Source: an uncultured Ruminococcus sp. (GTDB lineage: Bacteria > Bacillota > Clostridia > Oscillospirales > Acutalibacteraceae). Taken from it: a stretch of DNA of 64,000 nt. The notes below the pieces were generated by a model. It worked only from the letters and a program-made list of their open reading frames with translations. It did not search any database and had not been told where the DNA came from. Position numbers and translations under genes: made by a program. The stretch spans positions 1 to 64,000 of the forward strand of contig CAJUGO010000005.1 of the NCBI GenBank assembly GCA_910585865.1, read 5' to 3'. Shown here piece by piece: positions 27,659 through 37,044 of the stretch. The stretch's first letter is position 1; each line of letters starts with the position of its first letter.

Positions 27659-28669
27659 TTGAAAATTTCATTTAAAACCGGGATTACAATTATAGTGTTA
27701 ATCGCCTTTTCTTTTTCGTCTTGTATGGTTGATTCAAGATCTGAAAGCGAATTTTTCGCAATGGATACAGTTATGACGATAACTGCTTATGGGGATAATA
27801 GCGAAAGTTCTGTAAAATCTGCCGTGGAAGAAATCAACCGCCTTGATACATTATTTTCTGTTCAGAATCAAAACAGTGAAATATATAAGCTTAACATTAA
27901 TAAATATGTACATGGCTCGAAAGAAACGCTTGAACTCTTTAACTGTGCACAAATGGTGAATACAATGACAAACGGCGCATTTGATGTTACTATAGAACCT
28001 TTAATTCGTGAATGGGGTTTTTATACGGGACTTGAAAAACAAGTTCCGACTCAAAAGAAGATTGAGACTGTCCTGGATTCTGTGGGCGCAGAACACATTA
28101 AAATTGATAAAGAAACAATTGTACTTGATAAAGATACTTCGGTTGATTTTGGCGGAATTGCAAAAGGATATGCCTCGAAAAGAGCAGCACAAATAATTAA
28201 GGAAAACGGTACTTCTTCTGCATTGCTTTCGCTTGGAGGAAATGTGAGGGCGGTAGGCAAAAAACCTGACGGTTCCGAATGGAGTATTGCTATAGCAAAT
28301 CCTGATGATAATTCTAAACAAGCCGGGGTGCTTAATGTAATTGATACTGCTGTTGTAACCTCAGGAGGGTATCAGCGCTGTTTTAAATATAATGGAAAAA
28401 ACTATCACCACATTATTGACCCTCATACGGGTTATCCCGCGGACAGCGGATTAAAGTCGGTTTCTGTTGTGTCACAGGATGACTGTCTTGCAGACGCACT
28501 TTCAACTGCACTTTTTGTTATGGGGCTTGATAACTCAGCGGTACTGTATACCGAGAACAGCACTCTTTTTGGTGCCGTATTCATTACGGATGAAAACGAA
28601 ATTTATGTTACCGATAATCTGGAAAAAAGTTTTTTCTCTGATTACGATTTTAAGGTGATAAAAAAATGA
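27659..28669 (+). CDS. apbE: FAD:protein FMN transferase (ApbE), lipoprotein
   Basis: 336 residues. The TTG start gives a lipoprotein signal with lipobox FSSC (Cys22), so the enzyme is anchored outside the membrane. ApbE moves FMN from FAD to a Thr of target proteins. The family features AMDTVMTITAYG, DFGGIAKGYA and HHIIDPHTGYP are present. Clear targets are encoded just downstream: RnfG (SGAT motif) and RnfD. The stop overlaps the next start. GGGGA is about 11 bases upstream, a long gap, but the lipobox supports this start. Confidence 0.93.
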   Translation: MKISFKTGITIIVLIAFSFSSCMVDSRSESEFFAMDTVMTITAYGDNSESSVKSAVEEINRLDTLFSVQNQNSEIYKLNINKYVHGSKETLELFNCAQMVNTMTNGAFDVTIEPLIREWGFYTGLEKQVPTQKKIETVLDSVGAEHIKIDKETIVLDKDTSVDFGGIAKGYASKRAAQIIKENGTSSALLSLGGNVRAVGKKPDGSEWSIAIANPDDNSKQAGVLNVIDTAVVTSGGYQRCFKYNGKNYHHIIDPHTGYPADSGLKSVSVVSQDDCLADALSTALFVMGLDNSAVLYTENSTLFGAVFITDENEIYVTDNLEKSFFSDYDFKVIKK

Positions 28670-29046
28670 AGAACCGCATATGGATTATAGTTTTCTCAGC
28701 AGTGTTCGTTCTTTGCATCTTATCATGGATGTATATATCAAATATATCATTATCAAAACGAGTTGTGGGTATATATCAAAATGGTTGCCTGATAGAGAAA
28801 ATTGACTTGAACACTGTATCACAGGAGAGGGAAATCACTGTTTCAGGCGAATGCGGAAAAAATACAATTCTCGTATCACATGAGTATATTAAAATGAAAT
28901 CTGCTGAATGTCCTGATAAAATCTGTGTTAAACACGGTGAATTAAAAAGTTTAAACAACCCGATAGTTTGCCTGCCGAATAAAATTGTTATAAAGTTTGA
29001 AGGCGAAGCAGAAAATGTTGACGCAAAAACAGGAGCGGTAAAATGA
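28666..29046 (+). CDS. NusG domain II-containing membrane-anchored protein
   Basis: 126 residues. One N-terminal transmembrane segment (about 5-27) is followed by a small beta domain with the two-Cys feature AECPDKICVKHGEL typical of NusG-II-domain proteins encoded beside Rnf and ApbE genes. ATG overlaps the apbE stop (ATGA), and its own stop overlaps the next start. Its role is not established; the context suggests an accessory part of the flavinylation or Rnf system. Confidence 0.8.
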   Translation: MKNRIWIIVFSAVFVLCILSWMYISNISLSKRVVGIYQNGCLIEKIDLNTVSQEREITVSGECGKNTILVSHEYIKMKSAECPDKICVKHGELKSLNNPIVCLPNKIVIKFEGEAENVDAKTGAVK

Positions 29047-29540
29047 AACTTAAAAATTTGATTTTAACGGCAATTCTTACGGCTTCAGCACTTGTTGCTT
29101 TTGCAATTGAGGCGGCGTTCCCTCCGCTGACGCCTATATATGGCGTCAAGCTGGGTGCTGCAAATATATTTACCTTGTTTGCACTTTATGTGCTTGGAAC
29201 AAAACAGGCGGCGGCTGTGCTGTTCCTGAGAATTATACTCGGAAGTATATTTGCAGGACAGATTGTATCATTTATGTACAGCCTTACAGGCGGTGTACTT
29301 TCATTTTTAATAATGATTTTATTAAAACGTTTTTTTTCAATAAAAAAACTTTGGGTATTAAGCACCCTGTGCGCAGTAACTCATAATATAGGACAACTTT
29401 TAGCTGCAGTGTTCATAACACAGACACTGCAAATCATGTTCTATTTGCCTGTACTCATGGCATCCGGAATAGCAGCAGGTGCATTTACCGGATTATGTGC
29501 GCAAATTGTACTTATTCGTTTTGAAAAGTTTAAAAAATAA
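29043..29540 (+). CDS. Gx transporter family / heptaprenyl diphosphate synthase component I-like protein
   Basis: A 165-residue integral membrane protein with about five helices; the AAFPPLTPIYGVKLGAANIF stretch fits the family annotated as Gx transporter or HepS component I. The name is historical and the substrate is unknown; the ECF-like fold suggests small-molecule uptake. It overlaps the NusG-II gene by 4 bases and precedes rnfC by 53, a gene order common in clostridial apbE-rnf clusters. Confidence 0.78.
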   Translation: MKLKNLILTAILTASALVAFAIEAAFPPLTPIYGVKLGAANIFTLFALYVLGTKQAAAVLFLRIILGSIFAGQIVSFMYSLTGGVLSFLIMILLKRFFSIKKLWVLSTLCAVTHNIGQLLAAVFITQTLQIMFYLPVLMASGIAAGAFTGLCAQIVLIRFEKFKK

Positions 29541-29593
29541 CAACGAACATAATTTCTTTAATTTTTTAATTTATATATGGAGGAAGGTAAAAT

Positions 29594-30910
29594 ATGAAAT
29601 TAAGCGGCATTAGGGTTTTGCACAGAAAAAATACTGCGGACAGTATACCCCAGAAATTACCTCTGCCTGAAACAGTAGTTATTCCAATGTCTATGCATAT
29701 TGGAAAGCCTGCGGTACCGGCAGTTAAAACAGGTGAAAGAGTGACAGTTGGTCAGGTTATCGGCACAGCTGACGGCTTTATCAGTGCTCCCGTTCATTCC
29801 AGCGTATCGGGAACAGTCAAAAAGTTTATCGAAATTACTATGGCAAACGGAAGTAAAACCAATGCGGTTGTAATTGACACCGACGGGCTTCAGGAAATAT
29901 GCCCGAGCGTTAAGCCTCCTGTGGTCAAGGATTTTGAAAGTTTTGTAAATGCCGTAAGGGCAAGCGGAGTAGTCGGTCTTGGCGGTGCGGGTTTCCCGAC
30001 ATTTGTAAAGCTTGGTGTAAAAGACTTATCTGCGGTGAAAGCAATTATAATAAACGCAGCTGAATGTGAGCCTTACATAACCTCTGACACAAGGACAATG
30101 CTTGACAAAGCTGATTACATTGCAAAGGGAATTGATCTTCTTCAAAAATATTTAGTTCCAAATAGAATTATAATTGGCATTGAAGACAATAAAAAAACCT
30201 GTATTGATAAAATGAACAAAGTTGCACATGGCAAAGACAATGTTGAGGTCAAGGTGCTTCCGTCAGTCTATCCGCAGGGCGGAGAAAAAGTGCTTGTTTA
30301 TAATACAATAGGCAGAATTATTCCAAAAGGCGGACTTCCTCTTGATGTAGGGGCAGTTGTAATCAACTGTACAACACTGGCATCAATTGCAGAATATGTC
30401 GAAACAGGTATGCCGCTTGTTGAAAAATGCATTACTGTCGACGGTTCTGCTGTTAAAGAGCCTAAAAACGTAATTGCGCCAATAGGTACTCCGCTTGAAA
30501 AATTGTTTGATTTTTGCTCAGGATTTAAAGCAGAACCTAAAAAGGTGCTGTACGGCGGTCCTATGATGGGTATTGCGGTTCCTTCCCTCGACTTACCGGT
30601 ATTAAAAATGACAAATGCCGTAATTGCCATGGATGAGAATGATGCAAAACTGCCGAAAACCACAGCTTGTATAAATTGCGGTGAATGCGTAAATCATTGC
30701 CCGCTGAGACTTGATCCCCGTGCAATTGCAAAAGCATATAAACTTGATATGTGTGAAGAGCTCAAAAATTTATGTGCCGATTTATGCATGGAATGCGGCT
30801 GCTGTGCTTATGTCTGTCCCGCAAAGCGGCACATTGTTCAAACAAACAAGCTGGCAAAGGCAAAGCTTAACAAATATATCAGAGAGCAGAAAGATAAAAA
30901 GGAGGGCTAA
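29594..30910 (+). CDS. rnfC: Rnf complex subunit C
   Basis: 438 residues; AGGAAGG precedes ATG. RnfC is the peripheral flavin and Fe-S subunit that exchanges electrons with NAD+. Seen here: the nucleotide/flavin-binding segment GLGGAGFPTFVKL (about 125-140) and two [4Fe-4S] motifs near the C terminus (CINCGECVNHCP and CMECGCCAYVCP). It is the first gene of rnfCDGEAB, the usual order. The complex couples ferredoxin oxidation and NAD+ reduction to Na+ or H+ export. Confidence 0.96.
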   Translation: MKLSGIRVLHRKNTADSIPQKLPLPETVVIPMSMHIGKPAVPAVKTGERVTVGQVIGTADGFISAPVHSSVSGTVKKFIEITMANGSKTNAVVIDTDGLQEICPSVKPPVVKDFESFVNAVRASGVVGLGGAGFPTFVKLGVKDLSAVKAIIINAAECEPYITSDTRTMLDKADYIAKGIDLLQKYLVPNRIIIGIEDNKKTCIDKMNKVAHGKDNVEVKVLPSVYPQGGEKVLVYNTIGRIIPKGGLPLDVGAVVINCTTLASIAEYVETGMPLVEKCITVDGSAVKEPKNVIAPIGTPLEKLFDFCSGFKAEPKKVLYGGPMMGIAVPSLDLPVLKMTNAVIAMDENDAKLPKTTACINCGECVNHCPLRLDPRAIAKAYKLDMCEELKNLCADLCMECGCCAYVCPAKRHIVQTNKLAKAKLNKYIREQKDKKEG

Positions 30911-30912
30911 AA

Positions 30913-31833
30913 ATGAACAAAATGATTTCATCGGTTTCACCTCATATATTGTCGCCGAGAACTACTCAAGGTATTATGCTTGATGTACTGATTGCATTAT
31001 TTCCGGCAGGAGTTGCCTCAGTTATTATTTTTGGTTTAAGATCATTGCTTGTGATTGGGGTATGTGTCGCTGTATGCATTGCGTCTGAGCTGATATTTGA
31101 AAAGATTTGTAAAAAGGAAAATACTCTTAAAGATCTTTCTGCTGTTGTTACTGGAGTTTTGCTTGCATACAATCTGCCGGTTTCCATTCCTTTGTGGCAG
31201 GCTGCTTTAGGCAGTATGTTTGCAATAGTGGTAGTAAAACAACTGTTCGGCGGAATTGGACAGAACTTTGCTAATCCGGCAATTACTGCGCGAATTGTAA
31301 TGATGACGGCATTTTCCAAAACGATGACAACATGGACATTTCCGGATGCAGCTTCAAGTGCAACGCCGCTTGCACTAATGTTTAAGGGAGAATTAAATTC
31401 ATTGCCATCCTATACTGATATGCTTTTTGGTTTCAGGGGAGGCTGTTTAGGCGAAACTTGTACAATTGCGTTGCTTATCGGAGGAATATACCTTATAGCA
31501 AGACGTGTTATAACATGGCATACTCCTGCTGCTTTTATTGGTACAGTTTTGGTAATGTCATTAATTTTTGAAAAAGCGCCCGTTTATCAGCTTATGTCAG
31601 GCGGACTTATTATTGGTGCATTTTTTATGGCTACTGACTATGCAACAACACCATGTACAAAATGGGGTAAAGTAGTTTTTGGTATAGGCTGCGGCCTTAT
31701 TACAATACTTATTAGATTTTGGGGAACTTCTCCTGAGGGTGTATCATACTCGATACTGCTGATGAATATTTTTACACCGTATATTTCAAAACTTACGCGT
31801 TCAAAACCCCTTGTCGGAGGTGGAAAACAGTGA
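30913..31833 (+). CDS. rnfD: Rnf complex subunit D
   Basis: 306 residues, about nine transmembrane helices, two bases after rnfC; GGAGGG lies 4 bases before ATG. SSATPLALM is the expected covalent-FMN region (Thr in SAT). It is a membrane subunit of the ion-pumping core, and it overlaps rnfG by 4 bases. Confidence 0.95.
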   Translation: MNKMISSVSPHILSPRTTQGIMLDVLIALFPAGVASVIIFGLRSLLVIGVCVAVCIASELIFEKICKKENTLKDLSAVVTGVLLAYNLPVSIPLWQAALGSMFAIVVVKQLFGGIGQNFANPAITARIVMMTAFSKTMTTWTFPDAASSATPLALMFKGELNSLPSYTDMLFGFRGGCLGETCTIALLIGGIYLIARRVITWHTPAAFIGTVLVMSLIFEKAPVYQLMSGGLIIGAFFMATDYATTPCTKWGKVVFGIGCGLITILIRFWGTSPEGVSYSILLMNIFTPYISKLTRSKPLVGGGKQ

Positions 31834-32372
31834 AAAATGCTTATAAAGAAATTATTAAGCCTGTGCTTGTGCTGACCTGTATATGTCTTGTTGTATCTGC
31901 ACTGCTTGCATATGTCAACACCGTTACTTCACCCATCATCACTGAAGCCGAGCAAAAGGCTGCACAAGAGGCTATGTCAGAGGTTTTGTCCGAGGCAGAT
32001 TCATTTGAACAGCTTGCTCTTGACAGTGTGCCTGAAAGAGTTAATGAGGTTTACCGTGCAAAAAATGGTTCGGGTTACGTATTTATGCTGACAACAAAGG
32101 GCTATGGCGGCGATATGAAATTAATTTGCGGAATTAAGTCAGACGGTACAATAGAAGCCTGTAAAACACTTTCACATTCTGAAACAAGCGGACTTGGTTC
32201 AAAAACAGCTGAGGATCCGTATAGAAATCAATACTGCGGAAAGACTGCCGATACTCTAACCGAAGTGGATTCAATTTCGGGAGCCACTATATCTTCGGTA
32301 GCATATAAAAATGCGATTGATGATGCATTTAAGGCATTTAATGCAGCAAAGGGGGCAGAGGATTATGAATAA
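31830..32372 (+). CDS. rnfG: Rnf complex subunit G
   Basis: 180 residues with an N-terminal transmembrane anchor and an extracytoplasmic FMN-binding domain. The flavinylation motif SISGATISS is present; its Thr is the acceptor for FMN placed by ApbE, encoded at the head of this cluster. It overlaps rnfD by 4 bases and rnfE by 8. Confidence 0.95.
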   Translation: MKNAYKEIIKPVLVLTCICLVVSALLAYVNTVTSPIITEAEQKAAQEAMSEVLSEADSFEQLALDSVPERVNEVYRAKNGSGYVFMLTTKGYGGDMKLICGIKSDGTIEACKTLSHSETSGLGSKTAEDPYRNQYCGKTADTLTEVDSISGATISSVAYKNAIDDAFKAFNAAKGAEDYE

Positions 32373-33042
32373 AAGTCAGAACTTTCTTAAAGGAATTATT
32401 AAAGAGAATCCCGTTCTTGTACTTGTACTTGGTACATGTCCCACACTGGCTGTGTCAACTAGCGTGACAAGTGCATTGGGAATGGGTGCTGCGGCAACAT
32501 TGGTACTGCTGTGCTCTAATATGGTAATTTCCGCACTGCGAAATATAATTCCCGACAAAGTGCGCATACCCTGTTACATTGTCTTAATAGCGGGTTTTGT
32601 AACGATGGTACAGATGCTTGTAAAGGCATTTGCACCGGCGCTTGATGAATCGCTTGGAATTTATCTTCCTTTAATTGTTGTAAACTGTATTATTCTTGGA
32701 AGAGCTGAAATGTATGCCAACAAAAATAAAGTGCTTGATTCGGCAGTCGATGCACTGGGAATGGGAGCAGGATTTACTCTTGCTTTGCTTCTTATGGCTA
32801 CAATACGTGAAGTTCTGGGCAGCGGAACTTGGATGGGGATTGAAATCCCTGTGCTTGCAGAAAACAATATTTCTATAATGACAATGGCACCCGGAGGGTT
32901 TTTGGTATTCGGTATTCTTATTGCTGTAGTTAACAAAATATCAAGCGGCAAAAATGTTAAAAAGAATTTTGGTTGCGCAGGATGTCCCTCTGCTGAAATC
33001 TGCGGAAAAGGTTCTTGCAGTGAAAAGGAGGAAGCAAAATGA
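32365..33042 (+). CDS. rnfE: Rnf complex subunit E with Cys-rich tail
   Basis: 225 residues, six transmembrane helices. ATG 32365, inside the end of rnfG, is chosen because GGGGGCAGAG precedes it; a longer frame from 32311 would overlap rnfG by 62 bases. The GTCPTLAVSTSVTSALGMG core is typical. The C-terminal tail has four cysteines (GCAGCPSAEICGKGSC), which could bind a metal or Fe-S cluster; I cannot say how common that is. It overlaps rnfA by 4 bases. Confidence 0.93.
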   Translation: MNKSQNFLKGIIKENPVLVLVLGTCPTLAVSTSVTSALGMGAAATLVLLCSNMVISALRNIIPDKVRIPCYIVLIAGFVTMVQMLVKAFAPALDESLGIYLPLIVVNCIILGRAEMYANKNKVLDSAVDALGMGAGFTLALLLMATIREVLGSGTWMGIEIPVLAENNISIMTMAPGGFLVFGILIAVVNKISSGKNVKKNFGCAGCPSAEICGKGSCSEKEEAK

Positions 33043-33629
33043 CAAGATTTATAATAATTATGCTTTCTGCTGTATTTATCAATAACTATGTTTTGTCACG
33101 TTTTCTTGGAATATGTCCGTTTTTGGGTGTTTCAAAGAAGCTTAATCAGGCTGCGGGAATGAGTGTTGCCGTAATATTTGTAATGCTTATGGCTACGGCG
33201 GTAACCTGGCCTATTCAGACCTATTTGCTTGATCCGAATAATCTTGGTTACCTTCAGACTATTGTATTTATTCTTGTAATAGCAGCCCTTGTGCAGTTGG
33301 TTGAAATTATATTAAAGAGATACATTCCGTCGCTTCACAAATCACTGGGAGTTTATCTTCCTCTTATTACGACAAACTGTGCAGTATTGGGTGTTACTAT
33401 TCTTAATATTGACGAAGGGTATACGTTTGCAGAGTCAATGGTTAATTCGCTTGGCAGCGGACTCGGATTTTTCCTTGCCATGGTAATGTTTTCCGGAGTT
33501 CGCTCAAGACTTGAGGGAGCTGATGTTCCAAAAGCATTTCAGGGACTTCCTATAACTCTTGTTGCGGCGTCAATTACCTCGCTGTCCTTTCTTGGATTCT
33601 CGGGTGTTATTGAAAATCTTTTTGCATAA
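33039..33629 (+). CDS. rnfA: Rnf complex subunit A
   Basis: 196 residues, six helices; the NNYVLSRFLGICPFLGVS start is diagnostic. It pairs with RnfE in the membrane as inverted homologs that hold an intramembrane Fe-S centre. AAGGAGG lies just upstream, in the end of rnfE. Confidence 0.96.
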   Translation: MTRFIIIMLSAVFINNYVLSRFLGICPFLGVSKKLNQAAGMSVAVIFVMLMATAVTWPIQTYLLDPNNLGYLQTIVFILVIAALVQLVEIILKRYIPSLHKSLGVYLPLITTNCAVLGVTILNIDEGYTFAESMVNSLGSGLGFFLAMVMFSGVRSRLEGADVPKAFQGLPITLVAASITSLSFLGFSGVIENLFA

Positions 33630-33644
33630 TGGGAGGTGCTGATT

Positions 33645-34472
33645 ATGAATGAAATTTTAACTGCGGTTATTCCGGTTGTCGTTATCGGTATAATCTGTGC
33701 CGCGGTGCTTGTAGCGGCATCAAAAATTATGGCTGTTAAAGAGAATGAAAAAATTCCGGAAATAAGGGAATGTCTGCCCGGTGCAAACTGCGGTGCCTGT
33801 GGGTTTGCCGGATGTGACGGATATGCAAAGGCTCTGGCAGAAACAGAGGGAACAGCAACAAATCTTTGTGTTCCGGGAGGAGATTCTGTTTCACGAAAAT
33901 TAAGTGAAATCCTTGGAGTTGAATTTGAGGATGTCGTTGAAAAAGTTGCTGTCGTTCATTGCTCAGGCGACTGTAATTTTACACAGGATAGGGTAGAGTA
34001 CAGCGGTATTGAAAGTTGTGCTGCTGCAAAACAGATTTTCGGTTCAAAAGGAGATTGTTCTTACGGATGTCTGGGTCTGGGCGACTGTTTAAGCGTTTGC
34101 CCTAATAATGCAGTATGTATTGAAAATGGAATTGCTCATATCAACACAAAACTATGCATTGGATGCGGTCTTTGCACAAAAGCTTGTCCAAATCATCTTA
34201 TTTCTCTTATGGATGATGTTGAAAGGGTTATAGTATCATGCAGCAACAAGGATAAAGGTGCAGTTACGCGTAAGGTTTGCAGTAACGGATGTATCGGATG
34301 TAAAAAGTGTGAGAAAGCATGTTCTCTGGGTGCAATAAAGGTTACTGATAATCTTGCGCAAATTGATTACACAAAATGCCCTGACTGCGAAGATTTCGGT
34401 GCATGTGCCAGAGTATGCACAACAGGATGTATTGTTATTTCTGACTTTAGCGGCGTCCATCGTGTTAAGTAA
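33645..34472 (+). CDS. rnfB: Rnf complex subunit B (ferredoxin-accepting)
   Basis: 275 residues. GGGAGGTG lies 6 bases before ATG 33645, so that start is preferred over the in-frame codon at 33636. It has a transmembrane anchor (about 3-25) and the Cys motif CLPGANCGACGFAGC. Ferredoxin-type [4Fe-4S] motifs follow (CIGCGLCTKACP, CIGCKKCEKAC, and a third partial Cys set). RnfB accepts electrons from reduced ferredoxin. It is the last gene of the rnf cluster. Confidence 0.95.
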   Translation: MNEILTAVIPVVVIGIICAAVLVAASKIMAVKENEKIPEIRECLPGANCGACGFAGCDGYAKALAETEGTATNLCVPGGDSVSRKLSEILGVEFEDVVEKVAVVHCSGDCNFTQDRVEYSGIESCAAAKQIFGSKGDCSYGCLGLGDCLSVCPNNAVCIENGIAHINTKLCIGCGLCTKACPNHLISLMDDVERVIVSCSNKDKGAVTRKVCSNGCIGCKKCEKACSLGAIKVTDNLAQIDYTKCPDCEDFGACARVCTTGCIVISDFSGVHRVK

Positions 34473-34512
34473 GACAAGATGTCCAGTATGAACAAAAATA
34501 TAATATAAAAAT

Positions 34513-34551
34513 AAAACCCGGCCTTAAAGAAGGTCGGGTTAAATATTTTTT
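34513..34551. terminator. Terminator between rnfB and the iscU-type gene
   Basis: AACCCG-G-CCTT pairs with AAGG-T-CGGGTT and is followed by ATATTTTTTAG. It lies between convergent genes. Confidence 0.85.
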
Positions 34552-34978
34552 AGTGGCATCCGCAGTCATCACATTCGGGAACACAGCCCACAATCGGTGT
34601 AGGATCTACACCGATTTTTTTGTAATAATCGGAAATTGCAGCTTTTATTGCCTGTTCAGCAAGAACAGAACAGTGAACTTTAACCGGCGGAAGTCCGTCC
34701 AGAGCTTCCATAACAGCTTTGTTAGTTAGCTTTAATGCATCGTTTATAGATTTGCCTTTGATCATTTCAGTAGCCATACTGCTTGTTGCAATAGCCGCAC
34801 CGCAGCCAAAGGTTTTAAATTTAACATCTGTAATAACATCATTGTCAATTTTGATGTACATTTTCATAATATCTCCGCATTTTGAGTTGCCAACCTCACC
34901 AATGCCGTCTGCATTTTCAATTTCACCCACATTTCGCGGATTAGCAAAGTGGTCCATGACCTTTTCTGAATATGCCAT
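34550..34978 (-). CDS. Fe-S cluster scaffold protein (IscU/NifU N-terminal type)
   Basis: 142 residues of the IscU/SufU fold, with the three conserved Cys in NSKCGD, FGCGAA and VHCS that assemble a cluster. The tail ends in CDDCGCH, three extra Cys and a His, often seen in clostridial NifU-like proteins paired with NifS. It lies 30 bases after the cysteine desulfurase gene in the same operon and takes sulfur from it. It probably serves the many Fe-S proteins of the cell, including Rnf. Confidence 0.94.
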   Translation of the reverse strand: MAYSEKVMDHFANPRNVGEIENADGIGEVGNSKCGDIMKMYIKIDNDVITDVKFKTFGCGAAIATSSMATEMIKGKSINDALKLTNKAVMEALDGLPPVKVHCSVLAEQAIKAAISDYYKKIGVDPTPIVGCVPECDDCGCH

Positions 34979-35008
34979 TTTCCAAACCTCCTGTATAAAA
35001 TTAGTATA

Positions 35009-36205
35009 TCAAATTGCCTTTTCAGCAGCTTCCTGTTTTTTTATTTTTTCCCAGAGCGGTGACATTGCTCTGAGATAACTTACAATTTCGGGAACTACAT
35101 TGAGGATATAATCAATATCTTCTTCTGAATTATCATCAGAGAAAGACAGGCGCATACTTCCGTGTGCAATTTCATGCGGAAGTCCTATTGCCAAAAGTAC
35201 ATGGCTGGGATCAAGACTTCCTGACGTGCATGCAGATCCTGAAGAAGCAGCAATTCCGTTTAAATCGAGCTTTAAAAGCAGACTCTCGCCTTCAATGCCC
35301 TCAAAGCACATATTTACGTTGCCGGGCAGACGACTGATTCTGTCACCGTTAATTCTTGAACGCTCGATTTTAAGAAGTCCATCAATCAGTCTGTCGCGCA
35401 TTTTTGAAAGTCTTGCATTTCTTTCGTCCATTGAGTCGATTGCAATTTGCAGAGCTGCATCAAGACCGACAATTCCGGCGACATTTTCTGTTCCGGCGCG
35501 TTTATTGCGTTCCTGTGCGCCTCCGTCGATAAGGTTGTCTATTTTAACTCCTCTTCTTACATAGAGAAGACCGCATCCCTTTGGTCCGTGAATTTTGTGT
35601 GCTGTCATAGAAAGCAAATCAATATTTTGTTCAGCAACATTGATTCTTACAAAACCTGCAGCCTGGACTGCATCGGTATGGAACAAAACGTTATGTTTTT
35701 TGCAAATTGCTCCTATTTCAGAAATAGGCTGAATTGTGCCGATTTCATTATTGGCATACATTATTGAAACAATTGCAGTATCTTCCCTTATTGCATTTTC
35801 AACATCATCAGGATGAACAATGCCATTTTCATATACGTCAAGATATGTTACTTCAAATCCCTCTTTTTCAAGTGCCTGACAGGTATGAAGAATTGCATGA
35901 TGTTCAAACTTTGAAGTAATTATATGTTTTTTACCTTTTGACTTAAGGGCATGGCAGACACCTTTTAATGCCCAGTTGTCAGACTCGCTTCCGCCTGATG
36001 TAAAAAATATTTCAGTTGAGAATTTTGCTCCGAGATTCTTGGCAATGTTTTCTCTTGATCTTTCAATTGTCTCTTTAGCGGTTGCGCCGATTCTGTAAAG
36101 ACTTGAAGGGTTGCCGTATACTTCAGTAAGATATGGCATCATTTTTTCAAGAACAACAGGAGAAAGAGCAGTTGTTGCCGAATTGTCGGCATAAATATTT
36201 CTCAT
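35009..36205 (-). CDS. Cysteine desulfurase (NifS/IscS family)
   Basis: 398 residues. AAAGGTG is 6 bases before ATG 36205; the GTG three codons further up lies inside that site. It is PLP-dependent: the Schiff-base Lys is in SMTAHKIHGPKG, the PLP contact is the His of FHTDAVQAAG, and the mobile-loop catalytic Cys is in SSGSACTSGS. It releases sulfur from cysteine for the scaffold encoded downstream. It lies between rnhA and the scaffold gene. Confidence 0.95.
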   Translation of the reverse strand: MRNIYADNSATTALSPVVLEKMMPYLTEVYGNPSSLYRIGATAKETIERSRENIAKNLGAKFSTEIFFTSGGSESDNWALKGVCHALKSKGKKHIITSKFEHHAILHTCQALEKEGFEVTYLDVYENGIVHPDDVENAIREDTAIVSIMYANNEIGTIQPISEIGAICKKHNVLFHTDAVQAAGFVRINVAEQNIDLLSMTAHKIHGPKGCGLLYVRRGVKIDNLIDGGAQERNKRAGTENVAGIVGLDAALQIAIDSMDERNARLSKMRDRLIDGLLKIERSRINGDRISRLPGNVNMCFEGIEGESLLLKLDLNGIAASSGSACTSGSLDPSHVLLAIGLPHEIAHGSMRLSFSDDNSEEDIDYILNVVPEIVSYLRAMSPLWEKIKKQEAAEKAI

Positions 36206-36229
36206 ATATTTCACCTTTCATATAAAAAG

Positions 36230-36667
36230 TTATGCATATTTTTGGGCAGCTGCCACAGCGAGACGGTCACACCGTTCGTTTTCAGGGTGGCCTGCGTGAC
36301 CCTTAACCCATATAACTTCAACATCGTGGATATCGCATAGATTAAGAAGTTTATCCCACAATTCAGGGTTGAGTGCAGGATCTTTTTTGTTACGCATCCA
36401 GCCATTTGCTTTCCATTTTTTTGCCCATCCAAGTTTTAATGCATTGCAAACATACTGTGAATCGCTGTAAAGAGTTACTTTGCATGGTTCTTTTAGCATA
36501 GAGAGTGCTTCAATTACAGCGGAAAGCTCCATACGGTTGTTTGTAGTGTTGGCTTCTCCGCCTGAAATTTCTTTTTCGTGTCCGTTATAGCGTAAAACTG
36601 CGCCCCATCCTCCGGGACCCGGATTGCCGCTGCAAGCACCGTCTGTAAAAATTTCAATCTGTTTCAA
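36230..36667 (-). CDS. rnhA: Ribonuclease HI
   Basis: 145 residues. TTG 36667 is chosen because GAGGAG lies 7 bases before it and it gives the typical start MKQIEIFTDGACSGNPGPGG. The catalytic acids are all present: Asp in FTDGAC, Glu in NRMELSAV, Asp in YSDSQYV and Asp in ERCDRLA. It degrades RNA in RNA-DNA hybrids. It is first in a three-gene operon with the desulfurase and scaffold genes. Confidence 0.94.
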   Translation of the reverse strand: MKQIEIFTDGACSGNPGPGGWGAVLRYNGHEKEISGGEANTTNNRMELSAVIEALSMLKEPCKVTLYSDSQYVCNALKLGWAKKWKANGWMRNKKDPALNPELWDKLLNLCDIHDVEVIWVKGHAGHPENERCDRLAVAAAQKYA

Positions 36668-36698
36668 ACAAATTCTCCTCAATTAATATCCAGAGTAT

Positions 36699-36727
36699 AT
36701 TATAATACGGTCAAACGACAAATGCAA
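36699..36727 (-). promoter_or_regulatory. Promoter of the rnhA-nifS-iscU operon
   Basis: Read on the minus strand: -35 TTGCAT, 17-base spacer, -10 TATAAT, 32 bases before the rnhA start codon. Confidence 0.7.
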
Positions 36728-37007
36728 CCATTATTTATGATAATTCTGATAAAAATGGTAGGAAATTTACTGCTGAGTTTTTCCAGGTTAGCAAATTCTA
36801 ACTTTATGCATATTAATAAAACATTTTTGTGGCAATACACAGCAATATTTAACACTTAAAATTATTTTATTATTTTTAATTCTTCCAAAAAATGTGCATA
36901 ATATTCTCGGTTGTATTAAGGGAAGTATACAAGGCAAACTAAGATAAGACCAATGAAAAAACCAGCTTTGTTCTTGGAAAAGCATAATAAATACTAAAAC
37001 AAAAGAC

Positions 37008-37037
37008 TTGACATTATGGTTATAAATGCGGTAGAAT
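37008..37037 (+). promoter_or_regulatory. Promoter of the RNase J gene
   Basis: -35 TTGACA (37008-37013), 18-base spacer, -10 TAGAAT (37032-37037). Confidence 0.65.
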
Positions 37038-37044
37038 AATATAA

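Noticed and set aside
36788..36985. 65-codon minus-strand ORF upstream of RNase J
   Set aside because: AT-rich, no family likeness and no clear ribosome-binding site.
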